This document shows positions 8,100-16,488 of a stretch of DNA of 64,000 nt, piece by piece. Where the stretch lies: the NCBI GenBank assembly GCA_964369385.1, contig CAYJEY010000009.1, positions 1 through 64,000 on the forward strand, read 5' to 3'. How positions within the stretch are numbered: the first letter of the stretch is position 1; every line of letters begins with the position of its first letter. Below the pieces are notes generated by a model that saw only the letters and a list, made by a program, of their open reading frames with translations, was not told the origin of the DNA and did no database searches. The DNA comes from CALVGQ01 sp964369385. Its GTDB lineage: Bacteria; Bacillota_I; Bacilli_A; Erysipelotrichales; Erysipelotrichaceae. The translations under genes were made by a program, and so were the position numbers.

Positions 8100-8135
8100 A
8101 TTATTGGAGTATGTTTCATACTCCAATAATTTTAT
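8100..8135 (+). terminator. intercistronic hairpin between mglB and mglA
   Basis: ATTATTGGAGTATG (8100-8113) and CATACTCCAATAAT (8117-8130) form a perfect 14-bp stem with a TTT loop, followed by TTTAT. Such a hairpin probably acts as a partial terminator and 3'-end stabiliser, letting the binding protein be made in excess over the ATPase and permease. Confidence 0.8.
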
Positions 8136-8152
8136 AAAATGAGGTGAGAAAA

Positions 8153-9649
8153 ATGGCGAGTGAGTATTTATTAGAAATAAAAAATGTACACAAAGCATTT
8201 AGTGGGGTTAAAGTACTAAAAGGAGTTAACTTAAATGTTAGACCTGGAACAGTTCATTCACTTATGGGGGAGAATGGTGCTGGTAAATCTACACTAATGA
8301 AATGTATGTTTGGAATTTATTTTCAAGATCAAGGAAAGTTCTATTTGAATGGAAAAGAATTTAACTTTGATGATCCAAAACACGCACTAGAAAATGGTGT
8401 ATCAATGGTTCATCAAGAGTTGAACCAAATATTACAGATGACAGTAAGCGATAACATTTGGTTAGGTCGTTATCCTAAAAAAGGGATTGTCATTGACGAA
8501 AAAACAAAATATGAAGAAACAAAAAAGTTTTTCGATGAAATAGGAGTTTCGGTTGATCCAAACGCTAAACTTCAAGACTTAAGTGTAAGTCAAAGACAAA
8601 TGATTGAAATTGCAAAAGCAATTAGTTATGATGCAAAAATCATTGTATTAGATGAACCAACAAGTTCACTTACAGAGAAAGAAGTAGAAACACTATACAA
8701 AATTATACGTAATCTAAAAGCTAAAGGATGTGGAATCATTTATATTTCACATAAAATGGATGAAATATTTGAGATTAGTGATGAAGTAACAGTACTTCGT
8801 GATGGTGAGTATGTTGGAACAGAAAAAATTGAAGATCTCGATCTAGACAAAATCGTTGCGATGATGGTAGGACGAGGACTTGAGAATCGATTCCCAGAAA
8901 TTACAAATGTACCAGGGGACGTTTTCTTGAAAATCGAGAATATGACAACAACTTATGCACCTAAGATTACTGATATTAATTTAGAAGTGAGAAAAGGCGA
9001 AATCCTTGGGTTGTATGGTTTGGTTGGAGCAGGACGCTCAGAATTACTTGAGTCTTTGTTTGGAATTAGAACGTTAGAGTCAGGGAAAGTTTACTTGGAT
9101 GGTAGATTGTTAGATAACTCATCACCACTTAAGGCGAGAGAGAATAAATTTGCCCTTTTAACAGAAGAGCGCAGAGCGACAGGAATATTCCCAGTTGCGG
9201 ATATTAAATTCAATGCTTGCAGTGCTAACTTCCATAATTATTTGGAAGGATTCAAACTAAATGATGCAAGAATGGTTAGTGATACAGATGAGCAAATCAA
9301 AAATATGAAGATTAAGACAAATGGTCAAAAATCACTTATTTCTGAGTTAAGCGGTGGTAACCAACAAAAAGTTATTATCGGGAAATGGTTACTTACAAAT
9401 CCTGATGTACTCTTATTGGATGAACCAACACGTGGAATCGACGTTGGAGCTAAATATGAGATTTATCAATTAATGATTCAATTAGCTAATCAGGGGAAAT
9501 CAATTATCATGGTTAGTTCAGAAATGCCTGAATTAATGGGGTGTACAAATAGAATAGCAGTTATGAGTTCAGGAAGAATTGCTGGAATTGTGGAATCTTC
9601 GCAAACGAGTCAAGAAGAAATCTTTAATTTAGCTGCTAAGTATTTATAG
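8153..9649 (+). CDS. mglA: galactose/methyl-galactoside ABC importer, ATPase
   Basis: This duplicated sugar-type ABC ATPase (498 residues) energises the Mgl importer. First half: Walker A GENGAGKST, LSVSQRQMIEIAKA signature, LDEPTSSLT Walker B. Second half: degenerate P-loop GLVGAGRSE, signature LSGGNQQKVIIGKWL and LDEPTRGIDVGAKYEIY. The second P-loop lacks the lysine, as is usual in the MglA/RbsA family. The ATG at 8153 is chosen because GAGGTG lies 7-9 bp upstream; a GTG at 8144 sits inside that site. mglC follows 10 bp downstream. Confidence 0.93.
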   Translation: MASEYLLEIKNVHKAFSGVKVLKGVNLNVRPGTVHSLMGENGAGKSTLMKCMFGIYFQDQGKFYLNGKEFNFDDPKHALENGVSMVHQELNQILQMTVSDNIWLGRYPKKGIVIDEKTKYEETKKFFDEIGVSVDPNAKLQDLSVSQRQMIEIAKAISYDAKIIVLDEPTSSLTEKEVETLYKIIRNLKAKGCGIIYISHKMDEIFEISDEVTVLRDGEYVGTEKIEDLDLDKIVAMMVGRGLENRFPEITNVPGDVFLKIENMTTTYAPKITDINLEVRKGEILGLYGLVGAGRSELLESLFGIRTLESGKVYLDGRLLDNSSPLKARENKFALLTEERRATGIFPVADIKFNACSANFHNYLEGFKLNDARMVSDTDEQIKNMKIKTNGQKSLISELSGGNQQKVIIGKWLLTNPDVLLLDEPTRGIDVGAKYEIYQLMIQLANQGKSIIMVSSEMPELMGCTNRIAVMSSGRIAGIVESSQTSQEEIFNLAAKYL

Positions 9650-9659
9650 GAGAAAAATT

Positions 9660-10736
9660 ATGAAATTAAATTTTAAAAATATGAACAGAGAAGATGTCGT
9701 TAATTTCTTAGTTAACAATGGTATCTACCTTGTAATGGGGGCACTTATACTTACTGTTATTGTGATGGAACCAGGGTTCTTATCAATTCCAGTTTTCATC
9801 AACATTTTATCACAATCAAGCGTTAAACTAATCTTAGCACTAGGAGTAGGTGGAATCATCGTACTTCAAGGGACTGACCTTTCTTTAGGTAGAATTACAG
9901 GATTCGCAACAGTTATTGCTGCATCTATGCTTCAAGCAGTGACTGCGGTAAATACATTCTATCCCGATTTCTTCTTAAATCAAATGCCGGATGCAGTTCG
10001 ACTGTTAGTTACTGCACTTGCATGTATCGTGGTTTGTGCGATTTTTACGGCAATCAATGGATTTATTACTGCTAAATTTGATGTGCATCCATTCGTTGTA
10101 ACACTTGGGACAAGCTTAGTAGTTTATGGAATCAATACACTTTATTATAACTTTGGTGGAGGACAACCAATCGGTAGTCATGATCCTGCATATAAAGAAT
10201 TAGTTAATGGTAACATCTTAAATTTTAAAGAAATGGGTATTCTACAAGGAACACCACTGGAAAGTTTCTTTATTCCTCATCTTGTTATTTTTGCAGCAGT
10301 GATTGCCTTAGTAGTTTACTTTATCTGGAATAAAACAGTATTTGGTAAAAATATGTATGCAGTAGGGGGAAATCCTGAAGCAGCAAAGGTAAGTGGAATC
10401 AATGTAGTTAAAGTATTCGTTCAAGTAAATGTAATGGCTGGTATTTTATACGGTATTGCGGGATTCTTAGAAGCAGCGCGTATTGGATCTGCAAATAATG
10501 CAACAGGTGTTGGTTATGAGTTAGATGCTATAGCAGCCTGCGTAATTGGTGGTATTAGTTTCTCAGGTGGTGTAGGTAATGTAAAGTCTGCAATTATCGG
10601 GGTACTTATGTTCCAAATCCTTGCTTATGGAATGTTATTCCTAGGGTTAGGTATTGAAATTCAAAATATCATCAAAGGTGCTGTTATTGTAGTTGCAGTT
10701 GCACTTGATAGAAGAAAATACATTAGAAAAAGATAA
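9660..10736 (+). CDS. mglC: galactose/methyl-galactoside ABC importer, permease
   Basis: This membrane subunit of the Mgl importer (358 residues) has about ten hydrophobic segments. Family motifs are present: GTDLSLGRITGF, TAKFDVHPFVVTLGT, GGNPEAAKVSGI (the loop that contacts the ATPase) and CVIGGISFSGGVG. It lies between mglA and lacZ; a short hairpin separates it from lacZ. Confidence 0.93.
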   Translation: MKLNFKNMNREDVVNFLVNNGIYLVMGALILTVIVMEPGFLSIPVFINILSQSSVKLILALGVGGIIVLQGTDLSLGRITGFATVIAASMLQAVTAVNTFYPDFFLNQMPDAVRLLVTALACIVVCAIFTAINGFITAKFDVHPFVVTLGTSLVVYGINTLYYNFGGGQPIGSHDPAYKELVNGNILNFKEMGILQGTPLESFFIPHLVIFAAVIALVVYFIWNKTVFGKNMYAVGGNPEAAKVSGINVVKVFVQVNVMAGILYGIAGFLEAARIGSANNATGVGYELDAIAACVIGGISFSGGVGNVKSAIIGVLMFQILAYGMLFLGLGIEIQNIIKGAVIVVAVALDRRKYIRKR

Positions 10737-10737
10737 G

Positions 10738-10763
10738 AAAAGCTATTTATTTAGCTTTTTTTT
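10738..10763 (+). terminator. weak hairpin with T-run between mglC and lacZ
   Basis: AAAAGCTA and TAGCTTTT flank a short loop and run into eight T. The stem is short and A/T-rich, so read-through into lacZ is expected. The lacZ ribosome site (GGAGGGA) follows directly. Confidence 0.6.
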
Positions 10764-10773
10764 GGAGGGAAAC

Positions 10774-13608
10774 ATGAAAACAAAATTAGAAAATCCAAGC
10801 ATCGTATCAGAAAACTTAGTACATCCTTATACGACAATGTACAAGGCAAATACGATTGAAGGGGCATTGGCCTTTAGACAAGACTTTAGAATGTACTTAA
10901 ATGATTTTATAGTGCAAAAATTTGACGATTATGAGGTTGATCCGCTTATTGAGTTGGTTGGAGAGTCAATTCAAGTGCCTTCTTGCCTAGAGTTAAAGGG
11001 ACAATCGATTGCTCAATATGTGAATCAACAATATCCGTTTGATGGACTAGAGGATATAAAGCCGCCATATTTACCAAAGAATAATGAAATCTTTATTTAT
11101 GAAACAAAATTTAACTATCAAAAAGCACATACTGCTTACTTAGTATTTGATGGAGTTTTAAGTAGTTATGAATGTTATCTAAACGGAAAATATGTCGGAT
11201 TCAAAACAGACTCTTTCACAAAGGGAAGCTTTGATGTTACTGACTTATTAGTTGAGGGAGAAAATGTTCTTCGTGTCAAAGTAGTTAAGTTTTCAACTTG
11301 GTTAGAGGATCAAGATTTTTATCGCCTATCAGGTATTTTTAGACCAGTCTATATTGAAAGCTACAAAGAAATATTTTTAAAGGATTTTGTAGTTAATTAT
11401 GATTTAATTGATTATTGTCAGGCAAATATTGAAGTTGTTGCACAAACAAACAATGACATTGATTTGGTATATCATCTTTATGATTATAATAATCAACACT
11501 TGATTACAAGTACAGAGCCAAAGTTCACTTGCGATGTACAACTTTGGTCTGCAGAGAATCCCAATTTATATAAATTAGTCATTCAGACAGGTGATGAGTA
11601 TTCTTCTATGCATATTGGGTTTAGAGAATATAAACTTGATAAGTATATGATGATTAATAATAAGCGAATCGAAATTAAAGGAGTAAATCGTCATGAGTTT
11701 TCAAATCTGCATGGATTCTCAGTGACTTATGAAGAAACTTTAAAAGACATCATCAACATAAAGAATTCAAATATGAATGCAATTCGTACGAGTCATTATC
11801 CAAATGCTGAATTCTTCTATCGTTTATGCGATGAATATGGACTATATGTGATGGATGAGGCAAACCTTGAAACACACGGTACTTGGCAACATGCTGATGG
11901 AATGCGTTTGAGAGATATGACGATTCCAGACAATCGCCCTGAGTATTTAACACCACTTTTATTTAGAATTGACAATATGTTTTATCGCGACCGTAACCAT
12001 GCTTCAATTATTATGTGGAGTTTAGGTAATGAGTCGTATGGTGGAGAAAATCTATTAAAAGCTTATCAGTACTTTAAGTCATTGGATGCAAGTCGGTTAA
12101 TTCACTATGAGGGAGACTTCAATGATAATCGCTTTGTATTGAGTGATATGAAATCTACCATGTATCAATCTGTAAGTGCTATTCAAGAATACTTAGAAGA
12201 AAACCGAGATCGTCCTTATATTTTATGTGAGTATAGTCATGCAATGGGAAATAGTAATGGCGCACATCACAAGTATACTGACTTAATGAGAGATGAACCA
12301 CTATTTCAAGGTGGATATATTTGGGACTACATCGACCAAGAATTATACATTAATGGTGTGAATAATTTCGGAGGGCGTCTTTTTGATCGACCTACAGACT
12401 ACAATTTCTGTGCAAATGGGCTAGTATACTCTAATCGAGAAAATTCACCAAAAATGGCTGAAATTAAACATAATTATTCTTCGATTATCATTAAGATAGA
12501 AGAGAAGAGTTTTTCAATTGAAAATGATTTCTTATTCACGAATCTTAATAAGTTTAAGTTTATCGTGAAGAAATATGCAAATGGAGAACTCTATGCTTCA
12601 GAAGAGTTCCGAGTAGATCTTGAGCCAGCGTGTACTTATCTTGGATCATTTGAGTTAAACGGAGTAAAAAATGAAACAGTGGCGATTGAATGTTATCTAG
12701 AAGATCATCACATAGTGACGAAATCTAAAACATATGAAGAAACATTTTATCAACCACAAGTGAGTACACTTAAATTAATTGAAGGTAATTTCAATTATGG
12801 ATATCAAGATAATAATTTTAGATTTGTGTTTGATAAAGTAAGAGGTTCAATTTCTTCAATCAAATACGGAGAAGTTGAATACATCTTGAATTATACAGAT
12901 ACAATAAAACCTTTATTCACACGTGCACTTAATGATAATGATCGAGGAAACTTAGCTCATTATTTTGCTAATTTAAATACGATGATGCTTTCTTATGCAC
13001 GTCCTCTTGAAGTGAAGTATGAAGAGGATACAATCATATCCAAACTTTTGTTAGGAGATAATAAGACAATTGTGCATGAGTACATCAAGGTGTATGAAGA
13101 TTACACGATTGAGATTACACTAGACTATAAAGCACAAGAGCATTTACATGAATTTTATAGTTTTGGATATTGTTTTGATACGTTAAAGATGGATACGTGT
13201 GGTTATTATGGTTTAGGACCACAGGAAAACTATCAAGACCGCAAAGAAGGCGCTAATTTAGGTATCTATGAGTATGAAATCAAAGAGAATTTAGCGAAGT
13301 ATGTGATGCCTTCAGAATGTGGGAATCGTGAAGGAAATCATGAAGTAACAATAAGGAATGCACAAGGTCAACTAGTGTTTAGATCAAATGAAGCATTTAG
13401 TTTTAGTGCTCTGGAACACAATCACAAGGAACTTCAAAATGCCTTCTACCTTGAAGATTTAAAGACATCAAATAAAACAAGCATCAACATTTGTAAGGCA
13501 AAAGCAGGTGTAGGTGGTGATGATTCATGGGGAGCGTTAGCTCATGAGGAATATCGTCTTAAGGCAAATCAAGATTATCGATTTACTTTCTTTATCAACA
13601 ATAAATAA
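10774..13608 (+). CDS. lacZ: beta-galactosidase, glycoside hydrolase family 2
   Basis: The enzyme hydrolyses lactose or other beta-galactosides. The 944-residue protein has the LacZ order: sugar-binding domain (LSSYECYLNGKYVGF), immunoglobulin-like domain, TIM barrel with NRHEFSNLHGFSV, TSHYPN and MDEANLETHG, acid/base Glu420 in SLGNES, nucleophile Glu486 in ILCEYSHAMGN, then the C-terminal Bgal_small domain (GLGPQENYQDR). It has no signal peptide, so the enzyme is cytoplasmic and the substrate must be imported; no lactose permease is in the window. The ATG at 10774 follows GGAGGGA. It is last in the mgl unit, followed by a terminator. Confidence 0.93.
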   Translation: MKTKLENPSIVSENLVHPYTTMYKANTIEGALAFRQDFRMYLNDFIVQKFDDYEVDPLIELVGESIQVPSCLELKGQSIAQYVNQQYPFDGLEDIKPPYLPKNNEIFIYETKFNYQKAHTAYLVFDGVLSSYECYLNGKYVGFKTDSFTKGSFDVTDLLVEGENVLRVKVVKFSTWLEDQDFYRLSGIFRPVYIESYKEIFLKDFVVNYDLIDYCQANIEVVAQTNNDIDLVYHLYDYNNQHLITSTEPKFTCDVQLWSAENPNLYKLVIQTGDEYSSMHIGFREYKLDKYMMINNKRIEIKGVNRHEFSNLHGFSVTYEETLKDIINIKNSNMNAIRTSHYPNAEFFYRLCDEYGLYVMDEANLETHGTWQHADGMRLRDMTIPDNRPEYLTPLLFRIDNMFYRDRNHASIIMWSLGNESYGGENLLKAYQYFKSLDASRLIHYEGDFNDNRFVLSDMKSTMYQSVSAIQEYLEENRDRPYILCEYSHAMGNSNGAHHKYTDLMRDEPLFQGGYIWDYIDQELYINGVNNFGGRLFDRPTDYNFCANGLVYSNRENSPKMAEIKHNYSSIIIKIEEKSFSIENDFLFTNLNKFKFIVKKYANGELYASEEFRVDLEPACTYLGSFELNGVKNETVAIECYLEDHHIVTKSKTYEETFYQPQVSTLKLIEGNFNYGYQDNNFRFVFDKVRGSISSIKYGEVEYILNYTDTIKPLFTRALNDNDRGNLAHYFANLNTMMLSYARPLEVKYEEDTIISKLLLGDNKTIVHEYIKVYEDYTIEITLDYKAQEHLHEFYSFGYCFDTLKMDTCGYYGLGPQENYQDRKEGANLGIYEYEIKENLAKYVMPSECGNREGNHEVTIRNAQGQLVFRSNEAFSFSALEHNHKELQNAFYLEDLKTSNKTSINICKAKAGVGGDDSWGALAHEEYRLKANQDYRFTFFINNK

Positions 13609-13612
13609 AAAA

Positions 13613-13645
13613 TGCCTGCGTACAAATTTGTACACAGGCTTTCAT
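13613..13645. terminator. bidirectional terminator after lacZ
   Basis: GCCTGCGTACAA and TTGTACACAGGC form a long stem with one mismatch and almost no loop; A residues lie before it and TTTCATTTATTTTT after it. It serves both lacZ and the convergent gene at 13656. Confidence 0.75.
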
Positions 13646-13655
13646 TTATTTTTAG

Positions 13656-14015
13656 TTATTTACTGACTCTTTTTAGGAAGTTATCGAGTGGTAGTGGATA
13701 GGCTAATCGTAAGTATCCAATAAATAAGATTAATGTAATCACTTGGATGATCACAAATACAAATATTCCTTGGATGAAATAGTTTGTTAACTCAGAAACA
13801 AGGAGAAGCTCGCTCTCAAAGAACGCATCAATGAGCAAGTAGAAATAAACCCATGAGACAAGTAGTGCTATTGCATAGACAAGCTTTGCGATTTTCTGTT
13901 TACGCTTAAAGGTTGTTTCATCTTTGAATTTATACTCAATTCCTTCAATTGAAACAGTATCCTTACCACGATGAACACATTGACTTAGTTTATAGTATAA
14001 TTTTATGTTTTTCAT
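13656..14015 (-). CDS. hypothetical small membrane protein
   Basis: I do not recognise this 119-residue protein. It starts with a basic soluble stretch of ~45 residues and then has two hydrophobic segments (LVYAIALLVSWVYFYLLIDAF and FVFVIIQVITLILFIGYL), ending in a short cytosolic tail. The ATG at 14015 follows GGAGAGGTG. It stands alone between convergent lacZ and the divergent lysine-riboswitch operon, so its position says little about its role. Confidence 0.6.
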   Translation of the reverse strand: MKNIKLYYKLSQCVHRGKDTVSIEGIEYKFKDETTFKRKQKIAKLVYAIALLVSWVYFYLLIDAFFESELLLVSELTNYFIQGIFVFVIIQVITLILFIGYLRLAYPLPLDNFLKRVSK

Positions 14016-14117
14016 TTTTATCACCTCTCCTATTTTAACATAATAAAATGAAAGTTGTTCTAAAAATAATAGAATGACATAAAATAAAATATAAATTGAA
14101 AAAAATTTCAGTTTTTG

Positions 14118-14145
14118 TTGAAAAAACTTTCAATTCATGTATAAT
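14118..14145 (+). promoter_or_regulatory. promoter of the lysine-riboswitch operon
   Basis: TTGAAA (14118-14123), 16-nt spacer, TATAAT (14140-14145). TTGAAA and TTTCAA (14118-14133) form an inverted repeat around the -35, possibly an additional operator. The region 14025-14117 is A/T-rich with nothing else recognised. Confidence 0.7.
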
Positions 14146-14165
14146 TATTGTAGATAAAGATTTTA

Positions 14166-14387
14166 GAATATAGAGGAGCATGGATTAAGAGTATCAGTGT
14201 GGAGTTAAGCGCGATGAGTCACTGAGAAAGGAATACATGCCGAAGGAGAACAATGTTAGCTTAAACAAGTTGTCCTGGGGATGCACAAAATATGTGTATC
14301 ACTGTCACAAAGTAATTTGTGTTGCGCTATGTTCAAGGTGAGAGTAGTTAAGAACCTTGAGTGCAATATTCAAGGTTCTTTTATTTT
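14166..14387 (+). promoter_or_regulatory. lysine riboswitch (L box) with terminator/antiterminator
   Basis: Conserved L-box blocks appear in order: AGAGGAGC, AAGAGTATCAG, GGAGTTAAGC, GATGAGTCACTGAGAAAGG, GCCGAAGG and CCTGGGG. P1 is visible: GAATATAG (14166-14173) pairs with CTATGTTC (14327-14334). A terminator follows: AAGAACCTTG (14350-14359) with CAAGGTTCTT (14371-14380), then TTATTTT. TCAAGGT (14333-14339) can instead pair with ACCTTGA (14354-14360) as antiterminator, and it overlaps the P1 3' strand, so lysine binding should favour termination. It controls spmA-spmB-ldcA-lysA-dppA. Confidence 0.93.
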
Positions 14388-14408
14388 AAATTACAAGGGA
14401 GGATATGT

Positions 14409-15014
14409 ATGATTAATGTAATTTGGGCAGTATTGCTTGTGGGTGGATTCATTATTGGGGCACTTACTGGTAATCTTCAAGCAGTAACAGATGCTGCAAT
14501 CAGTAATGCAGAAACAGGAGTAGATTTATCACTAGGGTTGATTGGGGTTATGGCTCTGTGGTTAGGAATTATGAAAATTGCGGAAAAATCAGGATTAATT
14601 ATAAAAATTGGGAATGCCATGCGTCCATTAATGAAATTCTTATTTCCAGAAGTACCTAGTGATCATCCTGCAATTGGGGCTATCGTTATGAACTTAGCTG
14701 CAAACTTATTTGGTTTAGGAAATGCTGCAACACCACTTGGGATTAAGGCAATGAAAGAGCTTCAAGAGTTAAATGAAGACAAAGAGTCGGCTAGTAATTC
14801 AATGTGTATGTTTTTAGCTATCAATACTTCTTCAGTAACACTCGTAGCATCAACGGTAATCGCTTATCGCTCATCTGCTGGTTCAATTAATCCAACATCA
14901 ATTATTGGACCTACATTGATCGCAACGGTTGCATCAACTACAGCTGCGATCATTGCTGTTAAATTATTTGAAAAAGCTGCACGCAAAAAAGCAGCAACGA
15001 AAGTAGAGGGATAA
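14409..15014 (+). CDS. spmA: SpmA-like membrane protein (nucleoside-recognition/Gate domain)
   Basis: This 201-residue membrane protein of the SpmA family has a half Gate domain: LGLIGVMALWLGIMKIAEKSGL, then NLAANLFGLGNAATPLGIKAM, then hydrophobic helices. In Bacillus SpmA and SpmB affect spore core dehydration and sit beside dacB. Here the pair sits directly under a lysine riboswitch and ahead of murein-peptide and lysine enzymes. I infer a transport role, for lysine, diaminopimelate or a murein peptide, in this setting. The ATG at 14409 follows GGGAGG. Confidence 0.85.
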   Translation: MINVIWAVLLVGGFIIGALTGNLQAVTDAAISNAETGVDLSLGLIGVMALWLGIMKIAEKSGLIIKIGNAMRPLMKFLFPEVPSDHPAIGAIVMNLAANLFGLGNAATPLGIKAMKELQELNEDKESASNSMCMFLAINTSSVTLVASTVIAYRSSAGSINPTSIIGPTLIATVASTTAAIIAVKLFEKAARKKAATKVEG

Positions 15015-15018
15015 ATAT

Positions 15019-15558
15019 ATGTTTGAAACAATAATGAATACTATATCGCTTTATGCGATTCCCGTAATTATCGTAGGGATTGTGCTATATGGAATGGTAA
15101 GAAAAGTTGCCGTATATGAAGTGTTTACAGAAGGGGCAAAAGAAGGATTCCAAACAGCTGTTACAATTATTCCTTTCTTAGTTGCGATGCTTGTAGCGAT
15201 TGGTGTATTTCGTGCATCAGGGGCACTTGATTTACTTACTGATTTATTAGCACCAGTAACATCGCTTATCGGGATGCCATCAGAAGTGTTACCAATGGCA
15301 CTTATTCGTCCGCTTTCTGGAGGTGGAGCATCAGGTGTAATGAACGAGTTATTTACAGTACATGGAGTTGACTCACTAATTGGTCAAATGGCATCAGTAA
15401 TGAATGGTTCGACAGAAACAACGTTTTATGTATTAGCCGTATACTTTGGATCAGTCGGTGTAAAGAAAACACGTCATGCTTTACCAGCTGGACTTATTGC
15501 TGATGTAGTAGGACTTATCACAGCGGTACTAGTATCAAACATGATGTTTGCAATGTAG
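15019..15558 (+). CDS. spmB: SpmB-like membrane protein (nucleoside-recognition/Gate domain)
   Basis: This 179-residue partner of SpmA contains VTIIPFLVAMLVAIGVFRASG, ALIRPLSGGGASGVMNE and MNGSTETTFYVLAVYFGSVG, which are SpmB landmarks. It begins 4 bp after spmA and presumably forms one complex with it; together they amount to the two halves found fused in larger Gate-domain transporters. Riboswitch control makes a transport function in lysine supply plausible, but a spore function is not excluded because sigG is present at 38478. Confidence 0.85.
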   Translation: MFETIMNTISLYAIPVIIVGIVLYGMVRKVAVYEVFTEGAKEGFQTAVTIIPFLVAMLVAIGVFRASGALDLLTDLLAPVTSLIGMPSEVLPMALIRPLSGGGASGVMNELFTVHGVDSLIGQMASVMNGSTETTFYVLAVYFGSVGVKKTRHALPAGLIADVVGLITAVLVSNMMFAM

Positions 15559-15568
15559 GAGAAAAAAG

Positions 15569-16477
15569 ATGGAATTTAAAGACATTCAAGCGGGGACAAC
15601 ATTCGGAATTGTCGCACCAGCTAGTGAATTTAAAGGCCTTGAATTAAGTCAGCTAACAGCTGGCTTTTCTCAATTAGGCTATCAAGTGAAATTTGCGCCA
15701 GGTTGTAGTGGTAATTATATGGGGTATCTTGCAGGAAGTGATGAACAACGTGCCAAAGATGTAGAAATGATGTTTACGGATGATGAAGTAGATGTTGTTA
15801 TGTGTTTGCGTGGAGGATATGGAACACCCCGCATGGTTGATTTATTAGATTTAGAGCTTATTGGTAAACATGCTAAACCGTTTATTGGCTATTCAGATAT
15901 TACAGCTCTTCATTTAGCATTCAATCAAAAAGTTGGCATGAAAACATATCATGGTATAATGGCTTCAAATGTGAATGAGTGGGATGAGTTAAGTTATCGC
16001 TCACTAGTAAGTGCACTTAATTTTAAAAATGACCTAGTCCTTGAAAAACCAGAAAATGAAATGATTGAAACTATTGTAGAAGGGTGTGCAGAGGGATTAC
16101 TTGTAGGTGGAAACCTTGCACTAATTGCTGCAACGATGGGAACGCCATATGAAATAGATACAAAAGATAAAATTGTGTTCATTGAAGAAGTGGGAGAACC
16201 AATCTATAATATTGATCGTATGTTGACACAATTAGCATTAGCACATAAATTCGAAGATTGTGCTGGTATTATTTTTGGAGACTTCGCCGATTGCACAAAA
16301 CGCAATGAACTCGAGCCTGATTTAATTGATTTATTGAAGGAGCGAGTATCTAAATTTAATAAACCTTGCATTTATAATGTTCAATCCGGACATTGCAAGC
16401 CGATGTTGACGCTACCGATGCATGAGCATTGTGTTCTAGATGCATCCAATCAAGTGATAAAATTTATAAAAAAGTAG
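15569..16477 (+). CDS. ldcA: LD-carboxypeptidase, peptidase family S66
   Basis: The enzyme removes the terminal D-Ala from murein tetrapeptides (L-Ala-D-Glu-DAP-D-Ala), a cytoplasmic step of murein recycling. The 302-residue protein has GIVAPAS near the N-terminus, CLRGGYGTPR, the nucleophile motif GYSDITALHLA, a catalytic Glu region FIEEVGEPIYNIDRML, and the C-terminal catalytic His in SGHCKPMLTLP. The related microcin-immunity protein MccF shares the fold, but neighbours lysA and dppA favour recycling. The ATG at 15569 has AGGAGAAAA upstream; it starts 10 bp after spmB. Confidence 0.85.
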   Translation: MEFKDIQAGTTFGIVAPASEFKGLELSQLTAGFSQLGYQVKFAPGCSGNYMGYLAGSDEQRAKDVEMMFTDDEVDVVMCLRGGYGTPRMVDLLDLELIGKHAKPFIGYSDITALHLAFNQKVGMKTYHGIMASNVNEWDELSYRSLVSALNFKNDLVLEKPENEMIETIVEGCAEGLLVGGNLALIAATMGTPYEIDTKDKIVFIEEVGEPIYNIDRMLTQLALAHKFEDCAGIIFGDFADCTKRNELEPDLIDLLKERVSKFNKPCIYNVQSGHCKPMLTLPMHEHCVLDASNQVIKFIKK

Positions 16478-16488
16478 GAGTATTTAAA

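Noticed and set aside
14409..15558. Calling spmAB plain spore-maturation genes
   Set aside because: Family membership is kept, but the lysine riboswitch and murein/lysine operon partners argue against a purely spore role here.
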